64,000 nucleotides of DNA from an uncultured Collinsella sp. (GTDB lineage Bacteria; Actinomycetota; Coriobacteriia; Coriobacteriales; Coriobacteriaceae), in NCBI GenBank assembly GCA_902494345.1, contig CABUSV010000004.1:62001-126000 (forward strand), read 5' to 3'. Below are positions 8,076 through 18,599 of the stretch, one piece after another. The notes below the pieces were generated by a model, which had not been told where the DNA came from, did no database searches, and worked only from the letters and a program-made list of their open reading frames with translations. A program made the translations under genes and the position numbers. Every line of letters begins with the position of its first letter. The first letter of the stretch is position 1.

Positions 8076-9839
<1,764 letters not shown>

Positions 9840-9864
9840 GGCAAACTTCACAACATTTAACAAA

Positions 9865-9897
9865 GGCGACCGTCCACAGAGGACGGTCGCCTTTTTT
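9865..9897 (+). terminator. Intrinsic terminator of thrS
   Basis: A perfect 11-bp stem GGCGACCGTCC / GGACGGTCGCC with a 5-nt loop is followed by six T residues. It lies 25 nt after the thrS stop. Confidence 0.92.
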
Positions 9898-9911
9898 CAT
9901 ACCCAAATAAG

Positions 9912-9937
9912 AAAAGCCGCTGGTTGAGCGGCTTTTT
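9912..9937 (+). terminator. Second terminator after thrS
   Basis: AAAAGCCGCT pairs with AGCGGCTTTT around a 5-nt loop, followed by more T residues. The symmetric A/T flanks would let it act in both directions, insulating thrS from the exopolysaccharide locus. Confidence 0.85.
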
Positions 9938-9952
9938 TTGTTGCACAAAAAG

Positions 9953-10077
9953 GTACAGGTTTTTGTATCTTTCGACAGACAACATTATACGAGCAATTAA
10001 TCAGCGTTTGCCCAGATTACGCAAAATGTACTGCTAGTAGGTACATCTCCATACCCCCCCCCTACAAAAACCTGTAC
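9953..10077 (+). promoter_or_regulatory. Inverted-repeat-flanked candidate promoter of the polysaccharide locus
   Basis: GTACAGGTTTTTGTA (9953-9967) recurs inverted as TACAAAAACCTGTAC (10063-10077), a perfect 15-bp match around a 95-nt spacer. A promoter-like pair runs from the left arm into the spacer: TTGTAT (9963-9968), 17 nt, TATACG (9986-9991). It points to the NusG-like gene at 10169. A run of nine C (10054-10062) touches the right arm. The arrangement resembles invertible promoters of gut polysaccharide loci, but inversion is inferred only. An alternative is a long-range RNA stem or paired operator sites. Confidence 0.5.
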
Positions 10078-10168
10078 TTTTGCGACTGCGCCTAGCTGCG
10101 AGCGAGAAGCCTGTTCTAAACGCCCCTGCATTTGCGTGCATCGCAAAGCCAAAAGAGGGGGCGAGAAC

Positions 10169-10759
10169 ATGGAACAGACGGCACGGCGCCAAGAGCAGCT
10201 GCCGGGCGCATTTAACGGCGGCGCCACCAACAGCCAGCACGGCCGCGTCCGCTGGTATCTGGTCCATACCCCCCATGGAAAAGAGCGCGAGACCTGCGAA
10301 AAGGTCCGCCGCATTATCCCGCACAACCTTATGCAGGACGCTTTTGTGATGCAAAAGGAGTTCTGGTTTAAGCGAGACGGTGCCTGGTCGCTCCAAACCA
10401 AACCTATGTACAAGGAATATTTCTTCGTCGCCACGCACGATGCTGCCGCGCTCGATAGGGCTTTGGCTCAGTTGAGCTTTGGCTGTCGAATCGCCGGCAG
10501 TAGGGAGCGGGCGTATATGCCCATGCCGGACGATGCGCAGGACTGGTACCGCAGCGTGCTGGATGACGACGGCGTGGTGCGCAACAGCGTAGCGCGCATA
10601 GAAGACGGCGTACTGCACATAGAGCAGGGGCCCTTGGTGGGGCAAGAGGCCCGTGTAAAGAAGATTGACCGTCATAAGCGCTGGTGCCTGGTAGACGTGG
10701 GCGAGGGTGACTCCACATTTAGGGAGCTGCTGCCACTCGACGTTCCTAGCAAAACGTAA
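10169..10759 (+). CDS. NusG-like transcription antiterminator (LoaP/UpxY type)
   Basis: A 196-aa specialised NusG paralogue that would let RNA polymerase read through the long polysaccharide operon. The N-terminal NGN domain begins at VRWYLVHTPHGKERETCEKV, and a C-terminal KOW-like segment carries GPLVGQEARVKKIDRHKRWCLV. Between them lies a low-similarity stretch usual for LoaP/UpxY-type proteins. GAGGGGG lies upstream of ATG 10169; a longer frame from GTG 10136 has no site. As first gene of a surface polysaccharide locus it sits where LoaP or UpxY genes usually sit. Confidence 0.85.
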   Translation: MEQTARRQEQLPGAFNGGATNSQHGRVRWYLVHTPHGKERETCEKVRRIIPHNLMQDAFVMQKEFWFKRDGAWSLQTKPMYKEYFFVATHDAAALDRALAQLSFGCRIAGSRERAYMPMPDDAQDWYRSVLDDDGVVRNSVARIEDGVLHIEQGPLVGQEARVKKIDRHKRWCLVDVGEGDSTFRELLPLDVPSKT

Positions 10760-10810
10760 AGGGACGTCGCACTAGCAATTCATTCGCATTTTGATTTCAT
10801 CGATGGGGGG

Positions 10811-10828
10811 GTCCCTGGTATCAGGGAC
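10811..10828 (+). other. Hairpin abutting the sugar-transferase start
   Basis: GTCCCTG (10811-10817) and CAGGGAC (10822-10828) form a perfect 7-bp stem with a 4-nt loop, ending one base before the GTG codon at 10829. It could be an RNA signal for the NusG-like factor, or could favour the alternative ATG at 10856. Evidence is structural only. Confidence 0.5.
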
Positions 10829-11542
10829 GTGGATTTGAACTTGGCTACTAAAGAGATGACTAAATGCAGTGCTTCTGTGGGGGAGTCGCTGTCCGTTCAG
10901 AAGATACAACCGAGCGGTACGCTGGCTTACCGTTTTTTAAAGAGGCTGTTTGATTTTGTTTTCAGCCTTTGCGTGAGCGTGGTGCTGGTAATTCCAGTGT
11001 CCATTGTCTGTGCGTTCATTTGTCTTGAATCTCCCGGAAACCCGCTGTACGCACAGGAGCGCGTCGGCAAGGGCGGTAAGACTATCAAGATCCTTAAGCT
11101 TCGCAGCATGGTCGCCGACGCTGGCAATGTACAGAAGTATCTGAGCTCTGAGCAGCTACATCAGTGGGAAGTTGAGCGCAAGGTCGACGATGATCCCCGC
11201 ATTACCAAAGTCGGTCAGTTTATCCGTAAGTGTTCGATTGACGAGATACCGCAGTTCCTGAACGTGCTGAACGGCGACCTTTCCGTCATCGGACCGCGTC
11301 CCATTACAAGAGACGAACTTGAGCAGCACTTCTCCGACGAGGAGAAGGCTGAACTGCTATCTGTGCAGCCTGGCATCACCGGCCTGTGGCAGGCGACTGA
11401 TCGTAATTCCGCCACCTTCGAGAGCGGCCTGCGCCAGAAAATCGAGCTCAACTACGTGCGGAACCGCTGCTTCCGCATGGACTGGAAATGCTTTACCGGC
11501 ACCTTCGGTGCCATGTTTGGCAAGAAGAGGACGGGGCGATAG
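10829..11542 (+). CDS. Undecaprenyl-phosphate sugar-phosphate transferase (initiating enzyme)
   Basis: A bacterial sugar transferase (PF02397 type) that starts repeat-unit assembly by moving a sugar phosphate from a UDP-sugar to undecaprenyl phosphate at the membrane. One hydrophobic helix lies at ~residues 38-62 (FDFVFSLCVSVVLVIPV). The conserved core follows: YAQERVGKGGKTIKILKLRSM, then DEIPQFLNVLNGDLSVIGPRP and PGITGLWQ. It is 237 aa from GTG 10829; an internal ATG at 10856 is an alternative because a hairpin blocks the upstream region. The next gene starts immediately after its stop. The sugar specificity cannot be read from sequence. Confidence 0.9.
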   Translation: MDLNLATKEMTKCSASVGESLSVQKIQPSGTLAYRFLKRLFDFVFSLCVSVVLVIPVSIVCAFICLESPGNPLYAQERVGKGGKTIKILKLRSMVADAGNVQKYLSSEQLHQWEVERKVDDDPRITKVGQFIRKCSIDEIPQFLNVLNGDLSVIGPRPITRDELEQHFSDEEKAELLSVQPGITGLWQATDRNSATFESGLRQKIELNYVRNRCFRMDWKCFTGTFGAMFGKKRTGR

Positions 11543-12376
11543 ATGACCACTTCAGTCGCCACGACCGCTTATAGCGTATTAATGAGCATTTACAAAAAAG
11601 AAAACCCTACGTTTCTGCGCCAGGCCCTCGACAGCATGCTCGTCCAAACCGTGCCTCCGGCCGAGATCGTAATGGTTAAGGACGGCCCCTTGACTGCTGA
11701 ACTCGAGTCGGTTCTTTCCGAATATAACTCGCAGTGGCCCGATCTGTTCAAATTTGTTTCCTACAGTGAGAACCATGGACTAGGATATGCTCTTCATAAG
11801 GGCGTACTCTCCTGTTCTAATGAAATCGTTGCGCGTATGGACACCGATGATGTGGCGCGTCCTGACCGTATGGAAAAGCAGCTTGCAGCTATTGAAAGCG
11901 GGCTCGATATGGTCGGTAGCGATGTCGTCGAGTTTATTGACTCTCCTGAGACGCCAATCGCTTCGACGAATTTGCCCAAGGGACTGGACAATATTCTCGC
12001 TTGTTCCAAGCGTCGAAATCCTTTCCGCCACCCACCTATGACGTTTAAAAAAACTAAGGTGCTGGAGGCTGGGAATTACAGCTCTGAATATCTTTATTTC
12101 GAAGATTGGGATTTATTTAACAGGATGCTAGCCAGTGGCTGCCGCGCAGATAATCTACCTGAACCACTTGTGGCGATGCGTGTGAGCTCCGATTTTTATG
12201 CTCGCAGAGGCGGCCCTTCGTATCTACCGCATATCTGGAAATTCAAGGTTGCTCAATTGCGTACTGGCTGGTTTAGCCCTGTTGATTTTGTTGCCTCATT
12301 TGTTCCACATGCTGTTGTTTGTGTCATGCCTAACGGACTACGTTCGTTTGTTTATAAGAAATTACTCAGAAAGTAG
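11543..12376 (+). CDS. Family 2 glycosyltransferase
   Basis: A GT-A fold glycosyltransferase of 277 aa. The N-terminal YSVLMSIYKKENPTFLRQAL, the nucleotide-binding region EIVMVKDGPL and the metal motif ARMDTDDVARPDR (DxD) are all visible, and EDWDLFNRML is a typical acceptor-side motif. It resembles AmsE-type enzymes of extracellular polysaccharide loci. It probably adds a sugar to the lipid-linked repeat unit on the cytoplasmic face. It abuts the upstream gene with no gap, so it is translationally coupled. Confidence 0.9.
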   Translation: MTTSVATTAYSVLMSIYKKENPTFLRQALDSMLVQTVPPAEIVMVKDGPLTAELESVLSEYNSQWPDLFKFVSYSENHGLGYALHKGVLSCSNEIVARMDTDDVARPDRMEKQLAAIESGLDMVGSDVVEFIDSPETPIASTNLPKGLDNILACSKRRNPFRHPPMTFKKTKVLEAGNYSSEYLYFEDWDLFNRMLASGCRADNLPEPLVAMRVSSDFYARRGGPSYLPHIWKFKVAQLRTGWFSPVDFVASFVPHAVVCVMPNGLRSFVYKKLLRK

Positions 12377-12384
12377 GTTTGTGC

Positions 12385-13512
12385 ATGTCTCGAAAAGTCG
12401 GAGTTATAACACTCCATAACTCGCCGAACTATGGATCCTGCCTGCAGACCTATGCAACTCAGGTTGTTTTGGCTCGTGTGGGAGCAGATGCCGAAATAAT
12501 TGATTACTACCGTAAAGATGCGATTCCCGAAAACGAAGTGGATCGTGCCCTTAACGGTCAGCTCGTTAAGAAGATGCCTATATTTAATGTTCCTGGCGTC
12601 AAGCAGATTGCTAAAATACCTGTTTCTCGCATGGTTGCAAGGAGACGCGCCCCCCTTGATGAGTTTAGACATTCCAAGCTTGCGTTGACTGAGCGTTCGT
12701 ACTATTCCGCAGATGAGTTGGACGCGAATCCTCCGGTAGCAGATATCTACTGCACTGGTAGCGACCAGGTTTGGAATAGCATTTGGAATAACGGTTTTGA
12801 CCGTGCTTTCTATCTCTCCTTTGCTCCTGAGGATAAAAAGAAGATTGCCTATGCTGCGAGTATCGGCAAGGCCACGCTCGAGGATTGGGAAGCTGAGCCG
12901 ATGAGAAGGGCCCTCTCCTCTTACTCTTGTATCTCTGTTCGTGAGCAAGAGGCGGCTGACCTTCTTGATTCTATCGGAGTCCATGGGGCTATGCCCGTTA
13001 TCGATCCCACGCTCATGTTGAATCGTGATGATTGGGAAGCAATTGCAGATGGTTGGATTTCTCCGGAACCCTATATTCTGGTCTATCAGCTCAACCGTAA
13101 TGCCAAGTTCGATTCTTATGTACAAAGGGTCGCCAAGAAGACTGGTCTCAAGGTTATGCGAATTGCGTACGGTGTGCATGAGAAGCGTTCTGGTGAGAAT
13201 GCTGTTATCTGTCCTTCCGTGGGAAGGTTCCTTTCTCTGTTCCTTGGGGCCGAAATTGTCATTACGGACTCGTTCCATGGAACTGCCTATTCCGTAAATC
13301 TTGGAAAGAAGTTTGTCGCCATCAGTCCTGGTCGTTTTAACGGGCGAATTGCGAACCTTCTTGCGATGACTGGGCTCGAAGACCATTGGCTCCAGAGCTT
13401 TAAAAATCTTGAACTTGCAGAGGCGTCCTTTAACCATGATTCGGTCAAGAATGCGCTGGATTCGAAGCGACGCGAGGCAATTGCATTTCTCGATAATGCC
13501 GTGAACCACTAA
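12385..13512 (+). CDS. Polysaccharide pyruvyl transferase family protein
   Basis: A 375-aa member of the polysaccharide pyruvyl transferase family (PF04230), which adds ketal-linked pyruvate from PEP to sugars, or acts as a GT-B-like transferase. Visible marks are the N-terminal GVITLHNSPNYGSCLQTYA, the mid-protein IYCTGSDQVWN and the C-terminal VITDSFHGTAYSVNLGK (the His-containing family motif). I prefer ATG 12385 (AGG ~9 nt upstream) to an in-frame TTG six bases earlier. It lies directly before the MenD-like gene; the pyruvate theme may be shared but is not proven. Confidence 0.87.
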   Translation: MSRKVGVITLHNSPNYGSCLQTYATQVVLARVGADAEIIDYYRKDAIPENEVDRALNGQLVKKMPIFNVPGVKQIAKIPVSRMVARRRAPLDEFRHSKLALTERSYYSADELDANPPVADIYCTGSDQVWNSIWNNGFDRAFYLSFAPEDKKKIAYAASIGKATLEDWEAEPMRRALSSYSCISVREQEAADLLDSIGVHGAMPVIDPTLMLNRDDWEAIADGWISPEPYILVYQLNRNAKFDSYVQRVAKKTGLKVMRIAYGVHEKRSGENAVICPSVGRFLSLFLGAEIVITDSFHGTAYSVNLGKKFVAISPGRFNGRIANLLAMTGLEDHWLQSFKNLELAEASFNHDSVKNALDSKRREAIAFLDNAVNH

Positions 13513-13527
13513 CAGGAGAGAGTCTCA

Positions 13528-15303
13528 ATGTACACAGAGCTTAAATCTTATCAGGTGATCATTCAACTTTTGAAAGAGTATGGAATTAAAAAGCTTGTTT
13601 TATCTCCAGGAGCAAGGAATGTTCCTTTCGTCCATTCCGTTGAGGAAGACAGCTTCTTTGAGTGCTACTCAGTTGTTGACGAAAGGAGTGCTGCTTATTT
13701 TGCGCTCGGACTTTCGCAAGAATCTGGCGAGCCCGTTCTTATTTCCTGTACGAGTTCGACCGCTACCTGTAACTATTGGCCTGCTGTGGCTGAGGCATGT
13801 TATCAGGGCGTTCCGATTGTTGTCCTCACCAGTGACCGGGATCCTCAAATGCTCCGTAATCGCGAGGACCAGATGATTGATCAGGTCGGTATGTTTGACC
13901 GGCATGTCAAGGCTTCGGTTAATCTGCCTATCGTCAAGGATGATGATGACTTGCTTTATTGCACAAGGCTCGTAAATGAGGCGCTGCTCGAGTTGAACCA
14001 TAGAGGCACGGGTCCTGTGCACATCAATGTTCCTATGAAGTACTACAGTAATTCCTTTCCTGTGAGGTGTCTACCTGCTGTCAAAAAGATTGACAGGGTC
14101 TGCCTTTATGACGGGGAAGAAGTTTGGGCTGCAAAGGCTCGAGACTTGATTAGTGCAAAGCGAATTCTTGTCGTTTGTGGACAGTCGACCGGTAAGGCGA
14201 GGGGGCTGGATCAAGCGCTTGGTGATTTTTCTGAAAAATATGGATGCGCTGTCGCGGTTGAACATATGTCGAACGTGCATATACCCGGTTCTTTCAGTGC
14301 ATCAGTGTGTATGGATACGCACTTTGTGAGCGATAAGACATTTGAGGGCCTTTTGCCTGATATCGTCATCTCGTTCGGCGGTAACGTAATGTCTGGTATC
14401 AAAGCGATGCTTAGACGTTATCCCGACGCATTCGAGCATTGGCTTGTTCAGGAAGATGGTGCGATTTGCGATATCTTTAAGAGCGTTAAGAATGTCTTTG
14501 AGTGTTCCCCGGAGTACTTTTTCCGTCGTATGACAGCTGCGAAGGAAAGTGGCGAAGTCGATATTTCTTATCGCAATGAAGTTCTTTCCTATGCTGGGTC
14601 CGTTGAATATCCTGATATCTCCTGGTCAAACATCTATGCAATCAAGGGTATTATAGCCCATGTTAAGCCTGGTTCCATTCTGCACGCCAGCATCAATAGC
14701 GCTATCAGGGTTAGTAATTTCTACAAGTTGCCTGAAGGTGTTACTTATTTTGCGAATATCGGTACCTACGGTATCGACGGCTGTATGTCCTCATTCCTCG
14801 GTCAGGCAGCGGCATCTCCGGAGAAAGACGCTTATCTTATTATTGGTGACCTCTCTTTCTTCTATGACATGAACTCTCTTAGGATCAGGCATCTTGGTCC
14901 TAACGTGAAGATTTTGCTCATCAATAACCACGGAGGCGAAGAGTTTTACTACAACGGAATGTGGCAGGACGAGGCTAGTGATCTCCATACAACTGCCCGC
15001 CATTCCGATGTGGCTGAGGGCTGGGTGCGGTCCCGCGGAATCGAGTACTTCTCTGCGCATAATCGTGATGAGTTTGATTCTGCAATCGATGAGTTTTCTT
15101 CGGTTGAGGGTAAGCCTGCGCTGCTTGAGGTGTTTACCGAGATGAGCACCGATTCTAAGGCCGTCATGGATCTTTATGATTATAGCCGTCCGCGCGATAT
15201 CGTCTCGGAGACCAAGCGCAAGGGCAAGGAACTCGTTAAATCTACCATCGGCAAGGAAACGGCCCTCAAGGTTGCCGACAAGCTCGGTATTCACCTTAAG
15301 TAG
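13528..15303 (+). CDS. MenD-like thiamine-diphosphate enzyme in a polysaccharide locus
   Basis: A 591-aa ThDP enzyme of MenD type. The N-terminal pyrimidine-binding domain keeps SPGARNVPF (MenD has SPGSR) and the activating Glu at residue 52 (VVDERSAAYFALG). A TSDRDPQML and DQVGMFDRH stretch follows. The C-terminal pyrophosphate domain has the G440-D441 ... INNHGGEEF metal/ThDP motif. Classical MenD adds a 2-oxoglutarate-derived succinyl unit to isochorismate for menaquinone, but no other men gene is nearby; neighbours are sugar enzymes and an SDR. A role in making an unusual acyl or branched sugar is inferred. Confidence 0.82.
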   Translation: MYTELKSYQVIIQLLKEYGIKKLVLSPGARNVPFVHSVEEDSFFECYSVVDERSAAYFALGLSQESGEPVLISCTSSTATCNYWPAVAEACYQGVPIVVLTSDRDPQMLRNREDQMIDQVGMFDRHVKASVNLPIVKDDDDLLYCTRLVNEALLELNHRGTGPVHINVPMKYYSNSFPVRCLPAVKKIDRVCLYDGEEVWAAKARDLISAKRILVVCGQSTGKARGLDQALGDFSEKYGCAVAVEHMSNVHIPGSFSASVCMDTHFVSDKTFEGLLPDIVISFGGNVMSGIKAMLRRYPDAFEHWLVQEDGAICDIFKSVKNVFECSPEYFFRRMTAAKESGEVDISYRNEVLSYAGSVEYPDISWSNIYAIKGIIAHVKPGSILHASINSAIRVSNFYKLPEGVTYFANIGTYGIDGCMSSFLGQAAASPEKDAYLIIGDLSFFYDMNSLRIRHLGPNVKILLINNHGGEEFYYNGMWQDEASDLHTTARHSDVAEGWVRSRGIEYFSAHNRDEFDSAIDEFSSVEGKPALLEVFTEMSTDSKAVMDLYDYSRPRDIVSETKRKGKELVKSTIGKETALKVADKLGIHLK

Positions 15304-15319
15304 CGGAGGAACACCAGTT

Positions 15320-16162
15320 ATGGGAAGGTTGTCCAGAATTGCTAAAGCCGTGATGCGCGAGCTCCACTTCGAGCGTACAACGGCCGTTGAGATACCCGTT
15401 CCGACAGGGGACGTATCTCTGGATGGTAAGCTTGCTCTTATTACGGGGGGTACCAGCGGTATCGGTCTCGAGTGCGCACGCGCTTTCGCGGCACGTGGCT
15501 GTTCGGTTATCGTTGCCGGGCGTAATCAAGGCAAAATCGATGATGCACTCAAGGAATTGCCGACAGGCAAAGCAGCAGGCATGCAGATTAACGTAAGGGA
15601 CGTCGCATCTCTTGAAGCAAGGGTTGAGGAGGCCGCCCAGCTTTTCCCCGGTTTTTCCGGTATCGATATTCTTGTGAACGCTGCGGGTATTATGAAATGC
15701 CCGCATATTGATGATATTGATCAAGAGCTGTGGGATGCCATCATTGAGACCAATCTAAGAGCCCCCTTCTTTTTGAGCAGGGCTGTTGCACATCACATGA
15801 TGGATAGGCATATTCACGGTCATATTTTGAACATTAGCTCGTCTGCATCGGCGAGAAATGCCAAGAGCCCCTATGAAATTAGCAAATGGGCCCTTAATGG
15901 TATGACGCTCGGACTTGCTGAACAGCTTATTCGTGATGGGGTTGTCGTCAACGCCATTGCACCTGGTCCCACCGCTACTCCGATGCTGGGGTTACGACGT
16001 GATGGCAATCTAACTCACCTTGCAAATCCCTCCGGTCGTTACGCCGACCCTCGCGAGATAGCAAATCTTGCATGTTTATTGGTCAGCAACTACGGTGATC
16101 TTGTTGTTGGCCAGACTGTATACGCAACGGGCGGGGCTGGTACCGTCTGTATCGATAAATAG
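15320..16162 (+). CDS. Short-chain dehydrogenase/reductase
   Basis: A 280-aa classical SDR with Rossmann motif TGGTSGIG (residues 42-49), NAAG-type motif (LVNAAGIM), catalytic serine in NISSSAS, and catalytic Y185-x3-K189 (YEISK). It has an N-terminal extension of ~35 residues before the fold. ATG 15320 is chosen for GGAGG ~10 nt upstream. It begins 16 nt after the MenD-like gene, so the two are probably co-translated. A ThDP carboligase plus reductase pair is known in branched-sugar pathways such as yersiniose (YerE with a reductase); using that model here is an inference. Confidence 0.9.
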   Translation: MGRLSRIAKAVMRELHFERTTAVEIPVPTGDVSLDGKLALITGGTSGIGLECARAFAARGCSVIVAGRNQGKIDDALKELPTGKAAGMQINVRDVASLEARVEEAAQLFPGFSGIDILVNAAGIMKCPHIDDIDQELWDAIIETNLRAPFFLSRAVAHHMMDRHIHGHILNISSSASARNAKSPYEISKWALNGMTLGLAEQLIRDGVVVNAIAPGPTATPMLGLRRDGNLTHLANPSGRYADPREIANLACLLVSNYGDLVVGQTVYATGGAGTVCIDK

Positions 16163-16173
16163 GTGAGGTCGAA

Positions 16174-17304
16174 TTGACCGATCAAATAAAAGTTCTTGAA
16201 GTGGTACCCTCGCTGAACAGGAATGCTGGGGTGTCGAGGTTCATTTACAATATGACGCTCTTTAGCGATGAGTCTAGGGTTCATTACGACATTCTCCACC
16301 ATGCTCAAAATGATGGAGTTCCCCATCATAAGAAGCGTTACGACGAGGAACTCGAAGCCCGGGGCAACCGGGTTTATAAAGTCGATCATGCTGGGCATGA
16401 TCTCCATCGTTTTATGCAAGAGGTTTCTGAGTTTTTCGATAAGCATGGTAGTGAATATGACATTGTGCACTGCCATATGCCTAACTCGGCTTTTTGCGTT
16501 CTCAGGGAAGCTAAACGTGTCGGCATTAAGCACCGTGTTCTTCATAGTCATCTGAACAGTTCGTCTGACAACGCTCTTCATCGTGTGCGAAACGCACCTT
16601 TGCTTATATGGGGTAAGAGGTATGCGACCGATGGAATGGCTTGCTCTGAAGAAGCCGGGAGATACTTATTTGGACATAAGCCTTTTACTGTGATCAATAA
16701 CGGTATTCCCATCAATCAGTTTGTCTATGATGTCGAATCGGATGCTTCCCTGCGCGACGAGTTCGGCATTGGTCGGGACGACACTGTCGTCGGAAGCGTC
16801 GGGCGCTTTGTTAAGCAGAAGAATTTTGAATTCGGTGTCAGGGTTTTTGCCGAGATGAAGCGTTGTTTGCCATCTGCAAAGTGGGTGATTTTGGGGGCTG
16901 GCGATGGTATGGACAGAGTCAAAGTCCTCGCTGAAGAACTTGGCGTAGGCGATTCAGTCATTATGCCAGGCGTACGCGTTGATGTCGCTCGATTCTACTC
17001 GCTCTTCGATGCTTTCTTTATGCCTTCACTGTACGAAGGGCTTCCTGTCTCCGCTGTTGAGGCGCAGGCTTCCGGGCTTCGGTGCGTATTTTCGACTGGC
17101 GTTCCTGAGGAAAGCGATATTACGGGCAGTGGCAGGTTCGTTGGACTTGATAGGCCTTCTGCTGAATGGGTATCCGCTCTTGTCGATACTCTTGCCCAAG
17201 GGCGTGATGACCGGGCGGCTAATAAATTGGCTTTGGCTGGGTACTCCGCAGAAACCAATGCAGAAAAACTAATGGAGTTTTACGAGGGGCTTGTTATTAC
17301 TTAA
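16174..17304 (+). CDS. Family 4 glycosyltransferase
   Basis: A GT-B fold retaining glycosyltransferase of 376 aa. The N-terminal acceptor domain (VLEVVPSLNRNAGVSRFI) is followed by the donor domain with VGSVGRFVKQKNFE, VILGAGDG and the EX7E-type motif MPSLYEGLPVSAVEAQASG. It resembles EpsF/EpsD-like enzymes of Gram-positive exopolysaccharide clusters. The start is TTG with GTGAGG about 8 nt upstream. It follows the SDR by 11 nt in the same operon. The transferred sugar is unknown. Confidence 0.9.
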   Translation: MTDQIKVLEVVPSLNRNAGVSRFIYNMTLFSDESRVHYDILHHAQNDGVPHHKKRYDEELEARGNRVYKVDHAGHDLHRFMQEVSEFFDKHGSEYDIVHCHMPNSAFCVLREAKRVGIKHRVLHSHLNSSSDNALHRVRNAPLLIWGKRYATDGMACSEEAGRYLFGHKPFTVINNGIPINQFVYDVESDASLRDEFGIGRDDTVVGSVGRFVKQKNFEFGVRVFAEMKRCLPSAKWVILGAGDGMDRVKVLAEELGVGDSVIMPGVRVDVARFYSLFDAFFMPSLYEGLPVSAVEAQASGLRCVFSTGVPEESDITGSGRFVGLDRPSAEWVSALVDTLAQGRDDRAANKLALAGYSAETNAEKLMEFYEGLVIT

Positions 17305-17330
17305 TGATGATTTAATAGTTGGATCGACTT

Positions 17331-18599
17331 ATGATTAACCAAGAAATGGTTTCTAATAAAATGATTGATTTTGAATCTGAAAAAGTGTTTGGCAATGCAG
17401 GTTGTTGCCATTTAGATTCTGATTGGCAAAACAATAAAGCGCTAAAACGTTCTTACCTCACTGTTTTTGCTCTATATTTGTGTGCTTATAATTTGAATTT
17501 CACGACATTTCGTGATTTAAGTTACCTGCATCTTGATTTGTTTTATCTCGCCGTACGTATACTTTGTGCTGTTGTTCTATTCGCACGTATTGTCGGCATT
17601 TCAAAAACAGGCTTTGCGCACTGGCAAATCGTGCTATTTTCAATTTGTGCTTGTCTGCTAATTGCATCTACAGCAATTTCGGGAAGCTGGAATATTTTAT
17701 TGCTCTTCTTGTTTGTTGTTGCTGGCAAGGGAATTGAATCAAAAGATCTTGCTGTTGTTTCTTTTTGGTGCTCCTTCGGAGTTGCCATCGTTACTGTTAC
17801 CGCCGCATCGTTTGGTTTCATTAGCACTGTAACAATGCACTCGCTGATTAATTCGGTTAGGCAAGCTCCTGGTTTTACGCACCCTAATAGTCTTGGTGTC
17901 CTTCTGCTTTGTATGACCTGCTCCGTTGCTGTTTTGCGGTTTCGTAAGATGACGCTAATTGACTTAGCTTTTTATGGATTCATGTATTACTTATGCGATG
18001 TCGTTGTGTTTTCAAGGACCTCGGCAATTTGCATCCTCTTAATCAGCGCCCTTTCCATCTTAACCACTCTTCTTAGGGGTAGGACGTTCGATAGTATTCT
18101 CATTTTCTTTGGGTTATTGGCCTTTTTGGTTTTGAGCTGTCTGACTTATTACCTAATGGTTTTTTATACTCCAGCCGTGAGATGGATGAGTGATTTTAAT
18201 TCATTGCTGTCTTCGCGACCTGCTCTAATGCATTATTTTTCAGCGGCGTTCCCACCGAGTTTGTTCGGCTTTAATTTCGATGGTGTCCCTATTCGCTTTG
18301 GCTCATTTGATACTTTTATCGTAGATAATGCCTATGCCCATATTGTTCTTGAATCGGGTATTTTGGTTGCGATTCTTTTGAGTGTTGCCTGGATTCTGAC
18401 TATGGCTCAGGCGTTACGATTCCATGATCTCAGGCCTTCAATATTTGGCTTGATTGTGTTTTCGTTTGTCGCTTTTAGTGAGACAGCCGCCTTTTTTATT
18501 TGTATCAATTTCTGTCTTATTGGTTTTTCGGAGTCTCTGTATTCCGCGCGGTGCACCCGAAATGAAACCACTGTTGATGATGGAGTTTTCAATGGCTAA
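17331..18599 (+). CDS. O-antigen/EPS polymerase-like membrane protein (Wzy-like)
   Basis: A ~422-aa integral membrane protein with about ten hydrophobic segments starting near YLTVFALYLCAYNLNF and a long extracytoplasmic loop after LSSRPALMHYFSAAF. A short motif, FTHPNSLGVLLLCM, resembles the H-P-N region of Wzy/O-antigen-ligase-like proteins. Position between glycosyltransferases and the flippase supports a polymerase role. Start is uncertain: ATG 17331 or TTG 17319, both with weak ribosome sites. The gene is clearly AT-richer than the core genome, which hints at transfer. Its end overlaps the next start by 8 nt. Confidence 0.75.
   Translation: MINQEMVSNKMIDFESEKVFGNAGCCHLDSDWQNNKALKRSYLTVFALYLCAYNLNFTTFRDLSYLHLDLFYLAVRILCAVVLFARIVGISKTGFAHWQIVLFSICACLLIASTAISGSWNILLLFLFVVAGKGIESKDLAVVSFWCSFGVAIVTVTAASFGFISTVTMHSLINSVRQAPGFTHPNSLGVLLLCMTCSVAVLRFRKMTLIDLAFYGFMYYLCDVVVFSRTSAICILLISALSILTTLLRGRTFDSILIFFGLLAFLVLSCLTYYLMVFYTPAVRWMSDFNSLLSSRPALMHYFSAAFPPSLFGFNFDGVPIRFGSFDTFIVDNAYAHIVLESGILVAILLSVAWILTMAQALRFHDLRPSIFGLIVFSFVAFSETAAFFICINFCLIGFSESLYSARCTRNETTVDDGVFNG

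Noticed and set aside
13528..15303. Menaquinone biosynthesis (true MenD)
   Set aside because: No other men gene is nearby and every neighbour is a polysaccharide gene; kept as MenD-like with unknown product.
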